From Marinobacter halodurans (GTDB lineage: Bacteria > Pseudomonadota > Gammaproteobacteria > Pseudomonadales > Oleiphilaceae): DNA of 64,000 nucleotides. Position 1 is the first letter of the stretch. Each line of letters opens with the position of its first letter. This document shows, piece by piece, positions 16,657-25,066 of the stretch. Under the pieces are notes generated by a model. The model worked only from the letters and a program-made list of their open reading frames with translations, ran no database searches and was not told where the DNA came from. Where the stretch lies: contig NZ_SJDL01000003.1 in NCBI RefSeq assembly GCF_004327985.1, forward strand, positions 62,001 to 126,000, read 5' to 3'. Made by a program: the position numbers and the translations under genes.

Positions 16657-17523
16657 ATGCTGGATGTCACGCGTAAACTGGTCGAATTGCTGGATCTGGC
16701 CCCCATCGGTGATGACCACTTCCAGGGCGAAAGTGAGGACCTGGGGTTTCCCGCCGTCTTTGGAGGCCAGGTGCTCGGCCAGGCCCTGATGGCGGCCAGT
16801 CGTACGATTGAGGATCGGGCGGCGCACTCGCTGCATGCCTATTTCCTGCGTCCGGGTCATCCTGAGTTGCCTATCGATTACGAGGTCCAGCGGGTGCGCG
16901 ATGGCGGCACCTTCTCCGTTCGCCGGGTGATCGCCCGCCAGGCCGGCAAGGAAATCCTCACCGGCTCCATGTCCTTCCAGGTGGAAGAGGACGGTTTCGA
17001 TCACCAGGACACCATGCCCTATGCACCGGGTTTCGATACGCTCAAATCAGAGCACACTCTGTCCCTGATGATGAAGCAGTATATTCCCGAACACCTGAGG
17101 GACAAGCTGACCCGGGAACGGCCCATCGAGATCCGCCCGGTGGCGCCGGTCAACCCGCTCAAGCCAGAGCCGCGGCCACCACACAAGCAGGCCTGGTTCC
17201 GCGCCCAGGGCGATCTGCCGGACGACCCCGTGCTGCATCGGTGCCTGCTGGCCTATTCTTCGGATTTTGGTCTGCTGGGGACCTCTCTCAATCCCCATGG
17301 GGTCAACTTCATGAATCGTGGCATGCAGGTGGCCAGCCTGGATCACGCCATCTGGTTCCACCGGGATTTCCGCATCGACGACTGGCTGCTGTACGACACC
17401 GACAGCCCCAGCGCCTCGGGCGGGCGCGGCTTCAACCGTGGCAACATCTTCAACCGGGACGGTGTAATGGTGGCGTCCACCGCCCAGGAAGCGCTGATCC
17501 GCCGGCGCCGGGACAAGAAGTAG
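16657..17523 (+). CDS. tesB: Acyl-CoA thioesterase II
   Basis: It hydrolyses medium- and long-chain acyl-CoA to free fatty acid and CoA. At 288 aa it has the double hot-dog layout of TesB. The N-terminal half contains FGGQVLGQALMAASRTI and HSLHAYFLRPG; the C-terminal half contains LAYSSDFGLLGTSL with the catalytic Asp, and MASLDHAIWFHR-like sequence (here VASLDHAIWFHRDF). A good ribosome site (CAGGAGCAGG) precedes the ATG. It lies alone between a hypothetical gene and a convergent EAL gene. Confidence 0.95.
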   Translation: MLDVTRKLVELLDLAPIGDDHFQGESEDLGFPAVFGGQVLGQALMAASRTIEDRAAHSLHAYFLRPGHPELPIDYEVQRVRDGGTFSVRRVIARQAGKEILTGSMSFQVEEDGFDHQDTMPYAPGFDTLKSEHTLSLMMKQYIPEHLRDKLTRERPIEIRPVAPVNPLKPEPRPPHKQAWFRAQGDLPDDPVLHRCLLAYSSDFGLLGTSLNPHGVNFMNRGMQVASLDHAIWFHRDFRIDDWLLYDTDSPSASGGRGFNRGNIFNRDGVMVASTAQEALIRRRRDKK

Positions 17524-17532
17524 AGCCCAGGC

Positions 17533-17553
17533 CTGACGCGGGCCAGGCGTCAG
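17533..17553. terminator. Hairpin between convergent tesB and EAL gene
   Basis: CTGACGC and GCGTCAG form a perfect 7-bp stem over a 7-nt loop in the 30-bp gap between two convergent genes. No T-run follows, so it may only block read-through or protect 3' ends. Confidence 0.35.
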
Positions 17554-20127
17554 TCAGGCCCGCCGCTGTTCCCGGTCGCCCTGGCGGGACAGCCACTTCA
17601 ACAACGCTTCCATCGGCTGGGGCGATGCCAGGTGGAAACCCTGGATCATGTCGCAGTCCATGCCGGCCAGCAGCTCGGCGGTCTCCGCATCCTCCACCCC
17701 TTCGGCCACCACCTTGTAGCCCAGGTCGTGGCACATGTTGATGGTGGTCTGCACAATCACCCGGTCCTCGGCCTGTAACGTCAGGTCGGTGATCAGGGAG
17801 CGGTCGATCTTGATTTCCCGGGCCGGTAACCGCTTGATGTAGGACAGGGATGAGTAGCCCGAACCGAAGTCATCGATGGACAGCGGAATCCCCGTGTAAT
17901 CGAGGGACCGCAGGGCACGGAGGGAGTTGGCCGGATCCAGCATCATCGAGGTTTCGGTCACTTCCAGGATGATCTTGCCGGTATGCTGGGGATGGCTGCT
18001 CATCAGGCGCTGGACGAACAGCGGGAATTCCTGCTCCCGTAGGTTGTTGGGCGAGATGTTGACCGACACGCTCAGCTGCGGGTAGCCCGCGGCCACCAGT
18101 TCGCTGCGGGCGACCATGGCCTTTTCCAGGACCCAGCGGGTCAGCGGCTTGATCAGGCCGGTCTGTTCCGCCACGGCAATGATCTGGTCCGCCGGCGTGG
18201 GGGTCTTGCGGCCGGGCCAGCGGATCAGCGCCTCGACCCCGACGATGCGCTCGTCCACCAGCGACTGCTTGGGCTGGAAGAACAGGGCCAGCTCGTCCTT
18301 GCGCAGGGCGTCCCGCAGGCTGGACGCCAGGGTGAGGCGGTCGGCGCTGTAGGAATCCTGTTCGGGGTGGTAGTACGCCAGCCCCCGGTCCCGGGCAATG
18401 TCGCTTTCCTGGGCGACGTAGGCTTTACGGATCAGCGTGTTGGTATCGGTGCCGTGGTCCGGATAGACGGCCACGCCGGCCAGGGGTTCCAGCGGTAACT
18501 GCATGCCCAGGTAGTCGATCGGAGTGCGGATGGCTTCCAGGCATTCGATGATCCGGCGTGGCTGGCGCCTGGCCTCGTCGGCATCGACGATAAAACCGAA
18601 CGCGGCGGACTCCAGCGAGGCGGCATGGAAGCAGCGGCTTTCCCCCAGTTCGGTCGGATGCACGCCGGGCAGATCCCGGAAGATACCGTTGAAGCGCCGT
18701 GCCGCCAGTTCCATAACCCGGTCGGCATTCTGGTGGCCCAGGGTGCGGGTGATGGTATCGAGGTTGTTGATCCGGACGATGCCCACGGCATGCCGCTTGC
18801 TGCTTTCCCGGGCCAGCAGGTCCTGGAGCTGGAGCTCGAAGGAACTGCGGTTGGGCAGGCCGGTGAGCGGATTGTGCAGGGCCTGCTCCATCATGCGCAG
18901 TTCGGCCTTGCGTCGGGCCGCGAGGGCCCGCAACTGGGACTCGCGGGCGTTCACCTTGTCTTCCCGCTCCTGGTAGAGCCGCGCGGCCAGGGCGATGGTC
19001 AGCAACAGCGCTTCCAGCGCCGAGCCAATCTCCATGCCGAATTCAGTGACGAAGTTGGTCGGTATCCAGCCGTATTTGTTGGCGGCGGTCATGGCGCTGC
19101 CAAGGGTCAGCAGGCCCCAGGCAATGGTATAGAGCTTGGCCGGCCGGTTGCCGCGGAACCATTCCAGCGGTCCGATAAAGGTCAGCAGCAGGCAACTGGG
19201 AATCGCCAGTGCTACCGACAGGCGCATGGAGATATTGTATTCCAGCAGGAAGCTGCCCAGGATCGCCAGCAGGTTGATGATCATGCCGGCGCGCACCACG
19301 CGGTCCAGCCGCGGACTGCGACGGCGCAGCTCCAGGAAGGAGCGGGCGAACAGCAGCGAGAACAACACGGCGATGGGCACCGACATCATCATCGACTGGT
19401 TCTGCAGCCAGGGGTTGTCGGGCCACAGCACGGGGTAGGTGGCGCCGCGCAGGGACGACAGCAGGAACAGGTAGCCGAAGGTCGACAGCGCGTAGTACAG
19501 GTAGGTGGCCTCGCGCATGGCCAGGAAGACGAACAGGTTGAAGAAGATGACGGTGATCAGGATGCCGTAGTAAATGGCATGGGCCTGGTCGACTTCCGAG
19601 ATGTGGTTGAAGAAGGCGTCGCGCTGCCAGATGGATATCGGCACCTGCAGCGCGCCATTGGTCTGGACCCGGATCAGGAACCGGTATTCGTGGCCCGGGT
19701 CGACGGTGTAGTGATACAGGAAGTGTGGGTGTCGCAGTTGGCGACTCGACATCGGCAGCCTGTCGCCGGTTTCCATCTCGCCCACCTGTTTCCCGTCACG
19801 CATCAGGTAGATGTGAACCGAGTCCAGTTGGGGATAACTGATTTCAAGGATCTGGTGCGGTGCCCCGGCAGGTGTGGGCACCTGGAAGCGGAACCAGGCG
19901 ACGTCCTGGATATAGCCAAAGTTGGGCGTCTCCCCGCCAGCCAGCGACTGCCACTGACCGAGACGGTCGACCTGGACCGGGTCGCGGATGCCGGGCGCAT
20001 CATCCGGGAACAGGATGTAGTCGATGGCAGGCTCGACATGGCCATCATGGACAAGGCCTGCACGTGCATCGGGCACAACGATAATCGCAACGCCCAGAAG
20101 GGCAAATAACAGAACGGTTCGAAGCAC
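17554..20127 (-). CDS. 7TM-DISM membrane protein with degenerate GGDEF and intact EAL domain
   Basis: An 857-aa inner-membrane protein predicted to degrade c-di-GMP. It has a signal peptide (to about residue 23), a periplasmic 7TMR-DISM extracellular domain (about 35-175), and seven membrane helices (about 185-390). A coiled linker leads to a GGDEF-like domain beginning at NPLTGLPNRSSFE, but the GGDEF loop is lost (ASLESAAFGF in that region). The EAL domain keeps its key residues: VEALIRW, EVTET, SIDDFGSGYSSLSYIKRLP, KIDRSLI and AEGVED, ending QGFHLASPQP. I therefore infer an active phosphodiesterase and an inactive or GTP-sensing GGDEF. GTG start. Confidence 0.88.
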   Translation of the reverse strand: MLRTVLLFALLGVAIIVVPDARAGLVHDGHVEPAIDYILFPDDAPGIRDPVQVDRLGQWQSLAGGETPNFGYIQDVAWFRFQVPTPAGAPHQILEISYPQLDSVHIYLMRDGKQVGEMETGDRLPMSSRQLRHPHFLYHYTVDPGHEYRFLIRVQTNGALQVPISIWQRDAFFNHISEVDQAHAIYYGILITVIFFNLFVFLAMREATYLYYALSTFGYLFLLSSLRGATYPVLWPDNPWLQNQSMMMSVPIAVLFSLLFARSFLELRRRSPRLDRVVRAGMIINLLAILGSFLLEYNISMRLSVALAIPSCLLLTFIGPLEWFRGNRPAKLYTIAWGLLTLGSAMTAANKYGWIPTNFVTEFGMEIGSALEALLLTIALAARLYQEREDKVNARESQLRALAARRKAELRMMEQALHNPLTGLPNRSSFELQLQDLLARESSKRHAVGIVRINNLDTITRTLGHQNADRVMELAARRFNGIFRDLPGVHPTELGESRCFHAASLESAAFGFIVDADEARRQPRRIIECLEAIRTPIDYLGMQLPLEPLAGVAVYPDHGTDTNTLIRKAYVAQESDIARDRGLAYYHPEQDSYSADRLTLASSLRDALRKDELALFFQPKQSLVDERIVGVEALIRWPGRKTPTPADQIIAVAEQTGLIKPLTRWVLEKAMVARSELVAAGYPQLSVSVNISPNNLREQEFPLFVQRLMSSHPQHTGKIILEVTETSMMLDPANSLRALRSLDYTGIPLSIDDFGSGYSSLSYIKRLPAREIKIDRSLITDLTLQAEDRVIVQTTINMCHDLGYKVVAEGVEDAETAELLAGMDCDMIQGFHLASPQPMEALLKWLSRQGDREQRRA

Positions 20128-20362
20128 GGGTCTGGATCTTTGTTGTGGTTGTTGTGCTGGGAATAAACCGCTGTGACGGTCTACCCGGGCCCCGTATAGG
20201 CCTCAGCTAACGCGTTCGTCCTGACGCTTCAAGGGTGAGCAGGGTGTCTGGGTGCTGCTCTCCATGCCGATCAGTATGATCAGGTTTACAGATCGTCTCA
20301 AGTGAAATGACGTTGTGTTCAGTCATCGACCGTGGTTGGTCTTGCGGTCTGGGAAGCCGGTC

Positions 20363-20818
20363 TCAGATCCGGTCGATCTGCCGGGCCCATTCCCGGGCCC
20401 AGGGCAGCGCTTCGGCTTCCGGTTCGGTCGTTTCCAGGGCGTCGATGCGCAACGTTTCCCCCACCTTGCGGCAGGCGACTTCGTAGAGGGCTTCCTCCAT
20501 CAGTTCGCCGGCACCGCAGAAGGTGTCGCCGTAGGAGCTGTCGCCCAGCACGATAACCCCAAACGGCCGGCCGGTCTGCATCGGCAGGGTATCGCGCAGG
20601 TGGGCGTAGAACGGCAGCAGTGAGGCCGGCACTTCCCCCTGGCCCGTGGTGGAGGTGCAGACCAGCAGGGCGTCGTCGTTGCCGGTCAGGTCATCCAGGG
20701 TCGGCTGTTCCAGTACGGTGACCTGGTGTCCCGCGGTATTGAGATCGTCGCGAATGGCGCACGCGGTCGTCAGGGCGCCGCCGAAAACACTGCCGACCAG
20801 GATACGGATCTGGGCCAT
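20363..20818 (-). CDS. Flavodoxin (MioC-like)
   Basis: A 151-aa FMN-binding electron carrier. The N-terminal phosphate loop is unusual (VGSVFGGALTTAC instead of the common GSxTGNTE). The second FMN loop CTSTTGQGEVPASLLPFY and the third GDSSYGDTFCGAGELMEE are well conserved and match MioC and the flavodoxin domain of sulfite reductase. There is no transmembrane segment. The start has GAGG upstream. It stands between two c-di-GMP enzymes with no obvious operon partner. Confidence 0.88.
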   Translation of the reverse strand: MAQIRILVGSVFGGALTTACAIRDDLNTAGHQVTVLEQPTLDDLTGNDDALLVCTSTTGQGEVPASLLPFYAHLRDTLPMQTGRPFGVIVLGDSSYGDTFCGAGELMEEALYEVACRKVGETLRIDALETTEPEAEALPWAREWARQIDRI

Positions 20819-20878
20819 GGGTGGGTTGCCTCGTATTACGGACTGGGGGCGCCATGGTAGCGGCTGCCCCGGGCCGGC

Positions 20879-21967
20879 TCAAGACGAGGCCGGAGAGCGG
20901 GTCGAGGGGGTGCGGACCCGGGGCGAGATGCGATTGCGACCGGATTCCTTGGCGTCGTAGAGGTTCTTGTCGGCCTGGCGCAGCAGGTGATCGATCGAGT
21001 CGCTCTGGCTGATCGAGCAGACGCCGGCGCTGATGCTGACCGGCAGACGCTGGGATTTATGGATAAAACCGTGCTGTTCCACCTCGTAGCGCAGCCGCTC
21101 GCTCAGGGTCAGTGCCTGCAGCAGGGAGGTGTCCGGCAGCAGGATCAGGAATTCTTCACCGCCCCAGCGGCAGGGCCGGTCGCTCTGGCGGCAGATGTTC
21201 TGCATCAGCTCGGCAAAGGCCTGGAGGACCAGGTCGCCGACATCATGGCCGTAGGTGTCGTTGATCTGCTTGAAGTGGTCGAGATCGATCAGCACCACGG
21301 AAAAGTGGTGGCCCGAGCGCTGGTACCGGGAAAACTCGTTGGCCAGCTGCAGTTGCATGTCACGCCGGTTGGGCAGGCCGGTCAGGGCATCGGTCCGGGC
21401 GGCCTGCTCATGGCTGGCGGCCAGGCGCATCAGCTCGTTGCGGGCGTTCAGGCGACTGGTTTCCAGCACGAAGCAGAACACCGACTCGAACAGCATGGTG
21501 GTGAAGAAGCGCAGTTGGAAGTTTGTCTCGTAGTGCGCCAGCACGAACGGGAGCTGGGGAAACTGGAACACCAGCAGGGTAAAGGCCAGGCAGGCCGCGA
21601 GCAGGATGGTACCGATCCGCAGGCTGGTCAGGTAGAACACCAGTGGCGGGAAGACATACAGCCACAGCGGTCCGGTGTTGCTCTCGCCGCCGGAGGCCAC
21701 CAGGTAGACGAACAGGCCGCCCACGATGAACAGCATCCCGGTCTTGTTCCGGGCCCGGTTGCGGGTGATCCAGTAACTGACCAGGTTGACCACCACCAGA
21801 CCGAAAAACAGGCCCAGGACAATGGCGTGGCGATGGTGGCCCGATTGCCAGGACTTAATGCTGATGCCCGCCAGGCAGATCAGGGCTGCCAACGATAGCC
21901 CGGTCAGGACACGGGAGACACTGACTTCCTCATTGGCATTGAAGTTCAGGTGCTTGCGTCGATTCAT
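20879..21967 (-). CDS. Membrane diguanylate cyclase (GGDEF)
   Basis: A 362-aa protein that should make c-di-GMP from two GTP. Five to six hydrophobic helices cover residues about 20-170 and form a small membrane sensor of unknown ligand. The catalytic domain starts at RTDALTGLPNRR and has DLDHFKQINDTYGHDVGD and an intact GGEEF at 269-273. An RxxD inhibitory site (RQSD, 260-263) sits exactly five residues before GGEEF, so product inhibition is expected. It is separated by 385 bp from the divergent pit gene. Confidence 0.93.
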   Translation of the reverse strand: MNRRKHLNFNANEEVSVSRVLTGLSLAALICLAGISIKSWQSGHHRHAIVLGLFFGLVVVNLVSYWITRNRARNKTGMLFIVGGLFVYLVASGGESNTGPLWLYVFPPLVFYLTSLRIGTILLAACLAFTLLVFQFPQLPFVLAHYETNFQLRFFTTMLFESVFCFVLETSRLNARNELMRLAASHEQAARTDALTGLPNRRDMQLQLANEFSRYQRSGHHFSVVLIDLDHFKQINDTYGHDVGDLVLQAFAELMQNICRQSDRPCRWGGEEFLILLPDTSLLQALTLSERLRYEVEQHGFIHKSQRLPVSISAGVCSISQSDSIDHLLRQADKNLYDAKESGRNRISPRVRTPSTRSPASS

Positions 21968-22352
21968 TGCGTCTCTGTTTTATTGTTGATGTCTGTGAAG
22001 ACGGCGACGAGCAATCCGGGTTTGATAATAAAATGACGCCTTATTCATCGATTGTGCGCCAAGAAACAGTCCGATAAACAGTAGGTTCACGATCTTTCCG
22101 GTCATGAATTGTAAAATCTGCCGACCGCTGCGCCTGCCGGGGAGCGCGCACCTACTTTATCGGGAATGTGTCGGTCGAAAAGTGAACAGCGTTGCAATGG
22201 CTGACTTCACCGGCACATGGTCTCGGTCACGGGGCCGGTGGAATCCGGACGGCGACCCGGTGTTTGTTACCGCGGTAATGCCCGGATATTTCATTTCTGC
22301 GACGAACTCCCTATAGTGGCGCCACCTGACATTGTCTTAATGGTGATTCCGC
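21968..22352. other. Intergenic region between divergent cyclase and pit genes
   Basis: These 385 bp hold the divergent promoters of the diguanylate cyclase and the phosphate transporter. Its first part is AT-rich (TTGATAATAAAATGACG). A perfect 12-bp palindrome lies near the pit end. A 70-codon frame at 22104-22316 has no coding look. No Pho box was found here. Confidence 0.5.
22267..22278. promoter_or_regulatory. Perfect palindrome upstream of the phosphate transporter
   Basis: TTACCGCGGTAA is a perfect 12-bp palindrome, 74 bp before the pit ATG. It may be an operator; the binding protein is unknown. Confidence 0.35.
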
Positions 22353-23918
22353 ATGCCCCAGAACGTGTCTTTCATGGACAGCGCCCTGACCAGTAAGCAG
22401 ACCGAGCGCTTCCGCCTCGGCATCAGCCTGTTCTTCCTGATGATTGTGTGGCTCTTCGTGGGCCAGATCGGCGAAGGAATGCCGGGTAATAGCCTGTTGA
22501 TGGCTGCCGCTGTGATCGGTGGCTACATGGCCCTCAATATCGGTGCCAACGACGTGGCCAACAACGTCGGGCCGGCGGTTGGATCCGGTGCCTTGTCGCT
22601 GGGCGGGGCGATCCTGCTGGCGGCGATTTTCGAGGCCAGCGGTTCCCTGATTGCCGGCGGAGACGTGGTCTCCACGATCAAGAAAGGCATCATCAGCCCG
22701 GCCAGTTTCACCGATGTCCAGACGTTCGTCTGGCTGATGACGGCCGCCCTGCTGGCCGGTGCCCTGTGGCTGAACCTGGCGACCTGGATGGGGGCGCCGG
22801 TGTCCACCACCCATTCCATTGTCGGCGGGGTGCTCGGTGCCGGGATTGCCGCTGGTGGCTGGGGTGTTGCCAACTGGGGCGTGATGGGCGCCATCGTGGC
22901 CAGTTGGGTGATTTCCCCGGTACTCGGCGGGTTGATTGCCGCGTTTTTCCTGTACGTGATCAAGCAAACGGTGCTGTACCAGTCGAACATGGTGGCCGCG
23001 GCCCGCAGGATGGTGCCCTGGGTGGTGTCGGTCATGGCCTGGGCCTTCGGCACCTACCTGATGCTCAAGGGCGTCAAGCACATCATCAAGGTGGATTTCC
23101 TGGAGGCGGCCCTGGTCGGTCTGGGCTTCGCGGCCGTGGTGTTCGTGCTCATGCGGCTGTTGATTCGCCGTCGGGCGGCGACTATGACCAACGGTGAGGA
23201 AGGGGTGAACAACCTGTTTACCTGGCCGCTGATCTTTGCGGCGGCGTTGCTGAGCTTTGCCCACGGGGCCAACGATGTAGCCAACGCCATCGGTCCGCTG
23301 GCGGCGATCAACGAGGCACTGGCCCACGGTGCCGTGGCGACGGCGGCCAGCATTCCACTGTGGGTCATGATGGTGGGTGCCATTGGTCTGGCGCTGGGGC
23401 TGACACTGTTCGGACCACGCCTGATCAAGACCGTCGGCAGCGAGATCACCGAGCTGGATAAGACCCGCGCCTTCTGTATTGCCCTTTCGGCGGCCATCAC
23501 GGTGATTATCGCTTCCCAGCTGGGGCTGCCGGTCAGTTCCACCCACATTGCCCTGGGTGGGGTGTTCGGCGTGGGCTTCCTGAGGGAGTATCTCAAGCGC
23601 AGCTACGCCAGCCAGCTGCATACGATCATCGAGAACCACGATCCCGAGGATCGGGAGCGCCTGGAAGGTTTCCTGTCCCGTTTCCGGGAGGCGACGGTCG
23701 AAGAAATGGCGGTGATGCTCAAGGGCGCCAAGAAGAACAAGTCGGAAGTGCCGCTGTCCAAGAAGGAACGCAAGCGTCTGAAGAAAATCTACCAGGAGGA
23801 GCTGGTCAAGCGCTCCCAACTGGTACGCATCGCGGCGGCCTGGATCATCACCGTGCCAGCCTCGGCGGCCATGGCGGCAGTTCTGTTTTTCACGGTTCGT
23901 GGCATCATGGTGGGCTAA
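22353..23918 (+). CDS. Inorganic phosphate transporter, Pit family
   Basis: A 521-aa inner-membrane carrier that takes up metal-phosphate with protons. Each repeat half carries the Pit signature: GANDVANNVGPAVGSGAL near residue 67 and GANDVANAIGPLAAI near residue 310, plus paired PVSTTHSIVGGVLGAG and PVSSTHIALGGVFGVG motifs. About 10-11 helices are split by a long cytosolic loop. A charged C-terminal cytosolic segment (about 425-490, KKNKSEVPLSKKERKRLKK) precedes a final helix. Pit carriers are low affinity and usually not PhoB-controlled, in line with the absence of a Pho box. It complements the phoBR and ppk genes elsewhere in the window. Confidence 0.93.
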   Translation: MPQNVSFMDSALTSKQTERFRLGISLFFLMIVWLFVGQIGEGMPGNSLLMAAAVIGGYMALNIGANDVANNVGPAVGSGALSLGGAILLAAIFEASGSLIAGGDVVSTIKKGIISPASFTDVQTFVWLMTAALLAGALWLNLATWMGAPVSTTHSIVGGVLGAGIAAGGWGVANWGVMGAIVASWVISPVLGGLIAAFFLYVIKQTVLYQSNMVAAARRMVPWVVSVMAWAFGTYLMLKGVKHIIKVDFLEAALVGLGFAAVVFVLMRLLIRRRAATMTNGEEGVNNLFTWPLIFAAALLSFAHGANDVANAIGPLAAINEALAHGAVATAASIPLWVMMVGAIGLALGLTLFGPRLIKTVGSEITELDKTRAFCIALSAAITVIIASQLGLPVSSTHIALGGVFGVGFLREYLKRSYASQLHTIIENHDPEDRERLEGFLSRFREATVEEMAVMLKGAKKNKSEVPLSKKERKRLKKIYQEELVKRSQLVRIAAAWIITVPASAAMAAVLFFTVRGIMVG

Positions 23919-24022
23919 GCTGTAAGAAACGGCCGGCGCGATTCGCGCTTGCCGTGATAGCGCGGGTTATTTAGTGTGGCAGGATCCCGCTTTGCGGGCG
24001 TTGACAGGATCTGGAGTTGTTT

Positions 24023-24289
24023 ATGAGCACTGCATCCGAAAGCCGTCAGGCACGCATGATTGAGGAATTGCGGGTCTTCATCAAGAAGGTCCTGAGTGAT
24101 CCGACCGTGGCGGTCAAGTGTGTGGAGATCGCCCGGCGTTACAAGGACGATCCCGATGCCAACCGGAAGATCGCCGAAGAGATCAGCGCCAACACCACGG
24201 TGCGGATTCCGGAGAACTGGAGTGAAGCGGACCGGATGTTCCTGGATATCCTGCGGGATGTGCTGGACGACGAGGCGGCTCTTTATTGA
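24023..24289 (+). CDS. Small hypothetical protein
   Basis: An 88-aa mostly helical, acidic protein that I cannot assign to a family. The ATG at 24023 has CTGGAG six bases upstream. Features are a KKVLSDPTVAVKCVEIARRY helix with one Cys, and an acidic end (DILRDVLDDEAALY). It lies 104 bp after pit and ends just before a clear terminator, which supports it being expressed. There is no membrane segment or signal peptide. Confidence 0.6.
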   Translation: MSTASESRQARMIEELRVFIKKVLSDPTVAVKCVEIARRYKDDPDANRKIAEEISANTTVRIPENWSEADRMFLDILRDVLDDEAALY

Positions 24290-24311
24290 AGATAGGATCT
24301 TTTTGAAGCAT

Positions 24312-24341
24312 AACGGCGCCCATTCGGCGCCGTTTCTGTTT
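24312..24341 (+). terminator. Rho-independent terminator after the small hypothetical gene
   Basis: AACGGCGCC pairs perfectly with GGCGCCGTT over a CATTC loop and is followed by TCTGTTT. It lies 22 bp after the stop codon. Confidence 0.8.
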
Positions 24342-24470
24342 GGGCAGTGTTCTGGAGACTGGTGGCGTGGTGCCAGAAGCGGCCGGATGCCCTCGCTTCC
24401 GTCACACGAGAGGGCCGTCCGCGGCCGCCAGGGCGTGGGTTGTGGCTAGCATCGCTTTTGCAACACCCTC

Positions 24471-24941
24471 TCAATACCGGATGCCCAGACTCCGGTAGAT
24501 AAACCCCATCAACCAGGCTGGTCCGATCAGCAGGAACTGGATATCCTTGAAAAAAGACGGTTTCTTGCCTTCGATGTGATGGCCGATGAACTGGAAGACC
24601 CAACTGACCACAAACAGGATGATTGAGGCCGCCCACACCGGCATCAGACCGGTGTGTTCGAAACCGGCAATCACCAGCGCCATCAGTACGCTGAACAGCG
24701 CCATGCCGACACCCAGGGCGGGCGACAGGCGAATGTACCAGAGTGTCGTCACCACCAGGGCCAGGGTGCCCCAGTTCAGGTAGGGCACGCTGTCGAAGGC
24801 GGCCGGTGTCGGGATCGACCAGAGCAGGCCGATGATGGTGGTGAAGATCACCGGCACGGCGACCCAGTGGATCGCCTTGTTGGTGGGGTTGCGATGGCTC
24901 TCGCCATACTCGTCAAACCACTGGTCCGCTGTCTTGCGCAT
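24471..24941 (-). CDS. DUF962 / Mpo1-like membrane protein
   Basis: A 156-aa integral membrane protein of the DUF962 family. Yeast Mpo1, of the same family, is an Fe(II)-dependent dioxygenase acting on 2-hydroxy fatty acids. Family marks are the N-terminal YGESHRNPTNKAIHWVAVP with its conserved His residues, and the C-terminal WVFQFIGHHIEGKKPSFF with the second His cluster, then LIGPAWLMGF. Four helices are expected. The start has GGAGATC upstream. Bacterial members are largely uncharacterised, so the substrate is not claimed. Confidence 0.85.
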   Translation of the reverse strand: MRKTADQWFDEYGESHRNPTNKAIHWVAVPVIFTTIIGLLWSIPTPAAFDSVPYLNWGTLALVVTTLWYIRLSPALGVGMALFSVLMALVIAGFEHTGLMPVWAASIILFVVSWVFQFIGHHIEGKKPSFFKDIQFLLIGPAWLMGFIYRSLGIRY

Positions 24942-25066
24942 GGGATCTCCTTGGGCGTTCTTATCAAGCCGTTCGGGCTTTTTCTTATCCCACGAGTATA
25001 ACGCTGCGGCCGATGGGGACCATAGCCACAGTGACAGGGTGGTCTGGCGGATGGGTGATGGCCGGT

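Noticed and set aside
16503-16706. N-terminal extension of the small hypothetical gene near tesB
   Set aside because: The added residues are Arg-rich, overlap the tesB start, and have no ribosome site.
18625-20109. 494-codon frame antisense to the EAL gene
   Set aside because: Shadow frame; Gln/Gly/His-rich and without motifs.
22104-22316. 70-codon frame in the cyclase/pit intergenic region
   Set aside because: Composition is not coding-like, there is no ribosome site, and it runs through the likely pit promoter.
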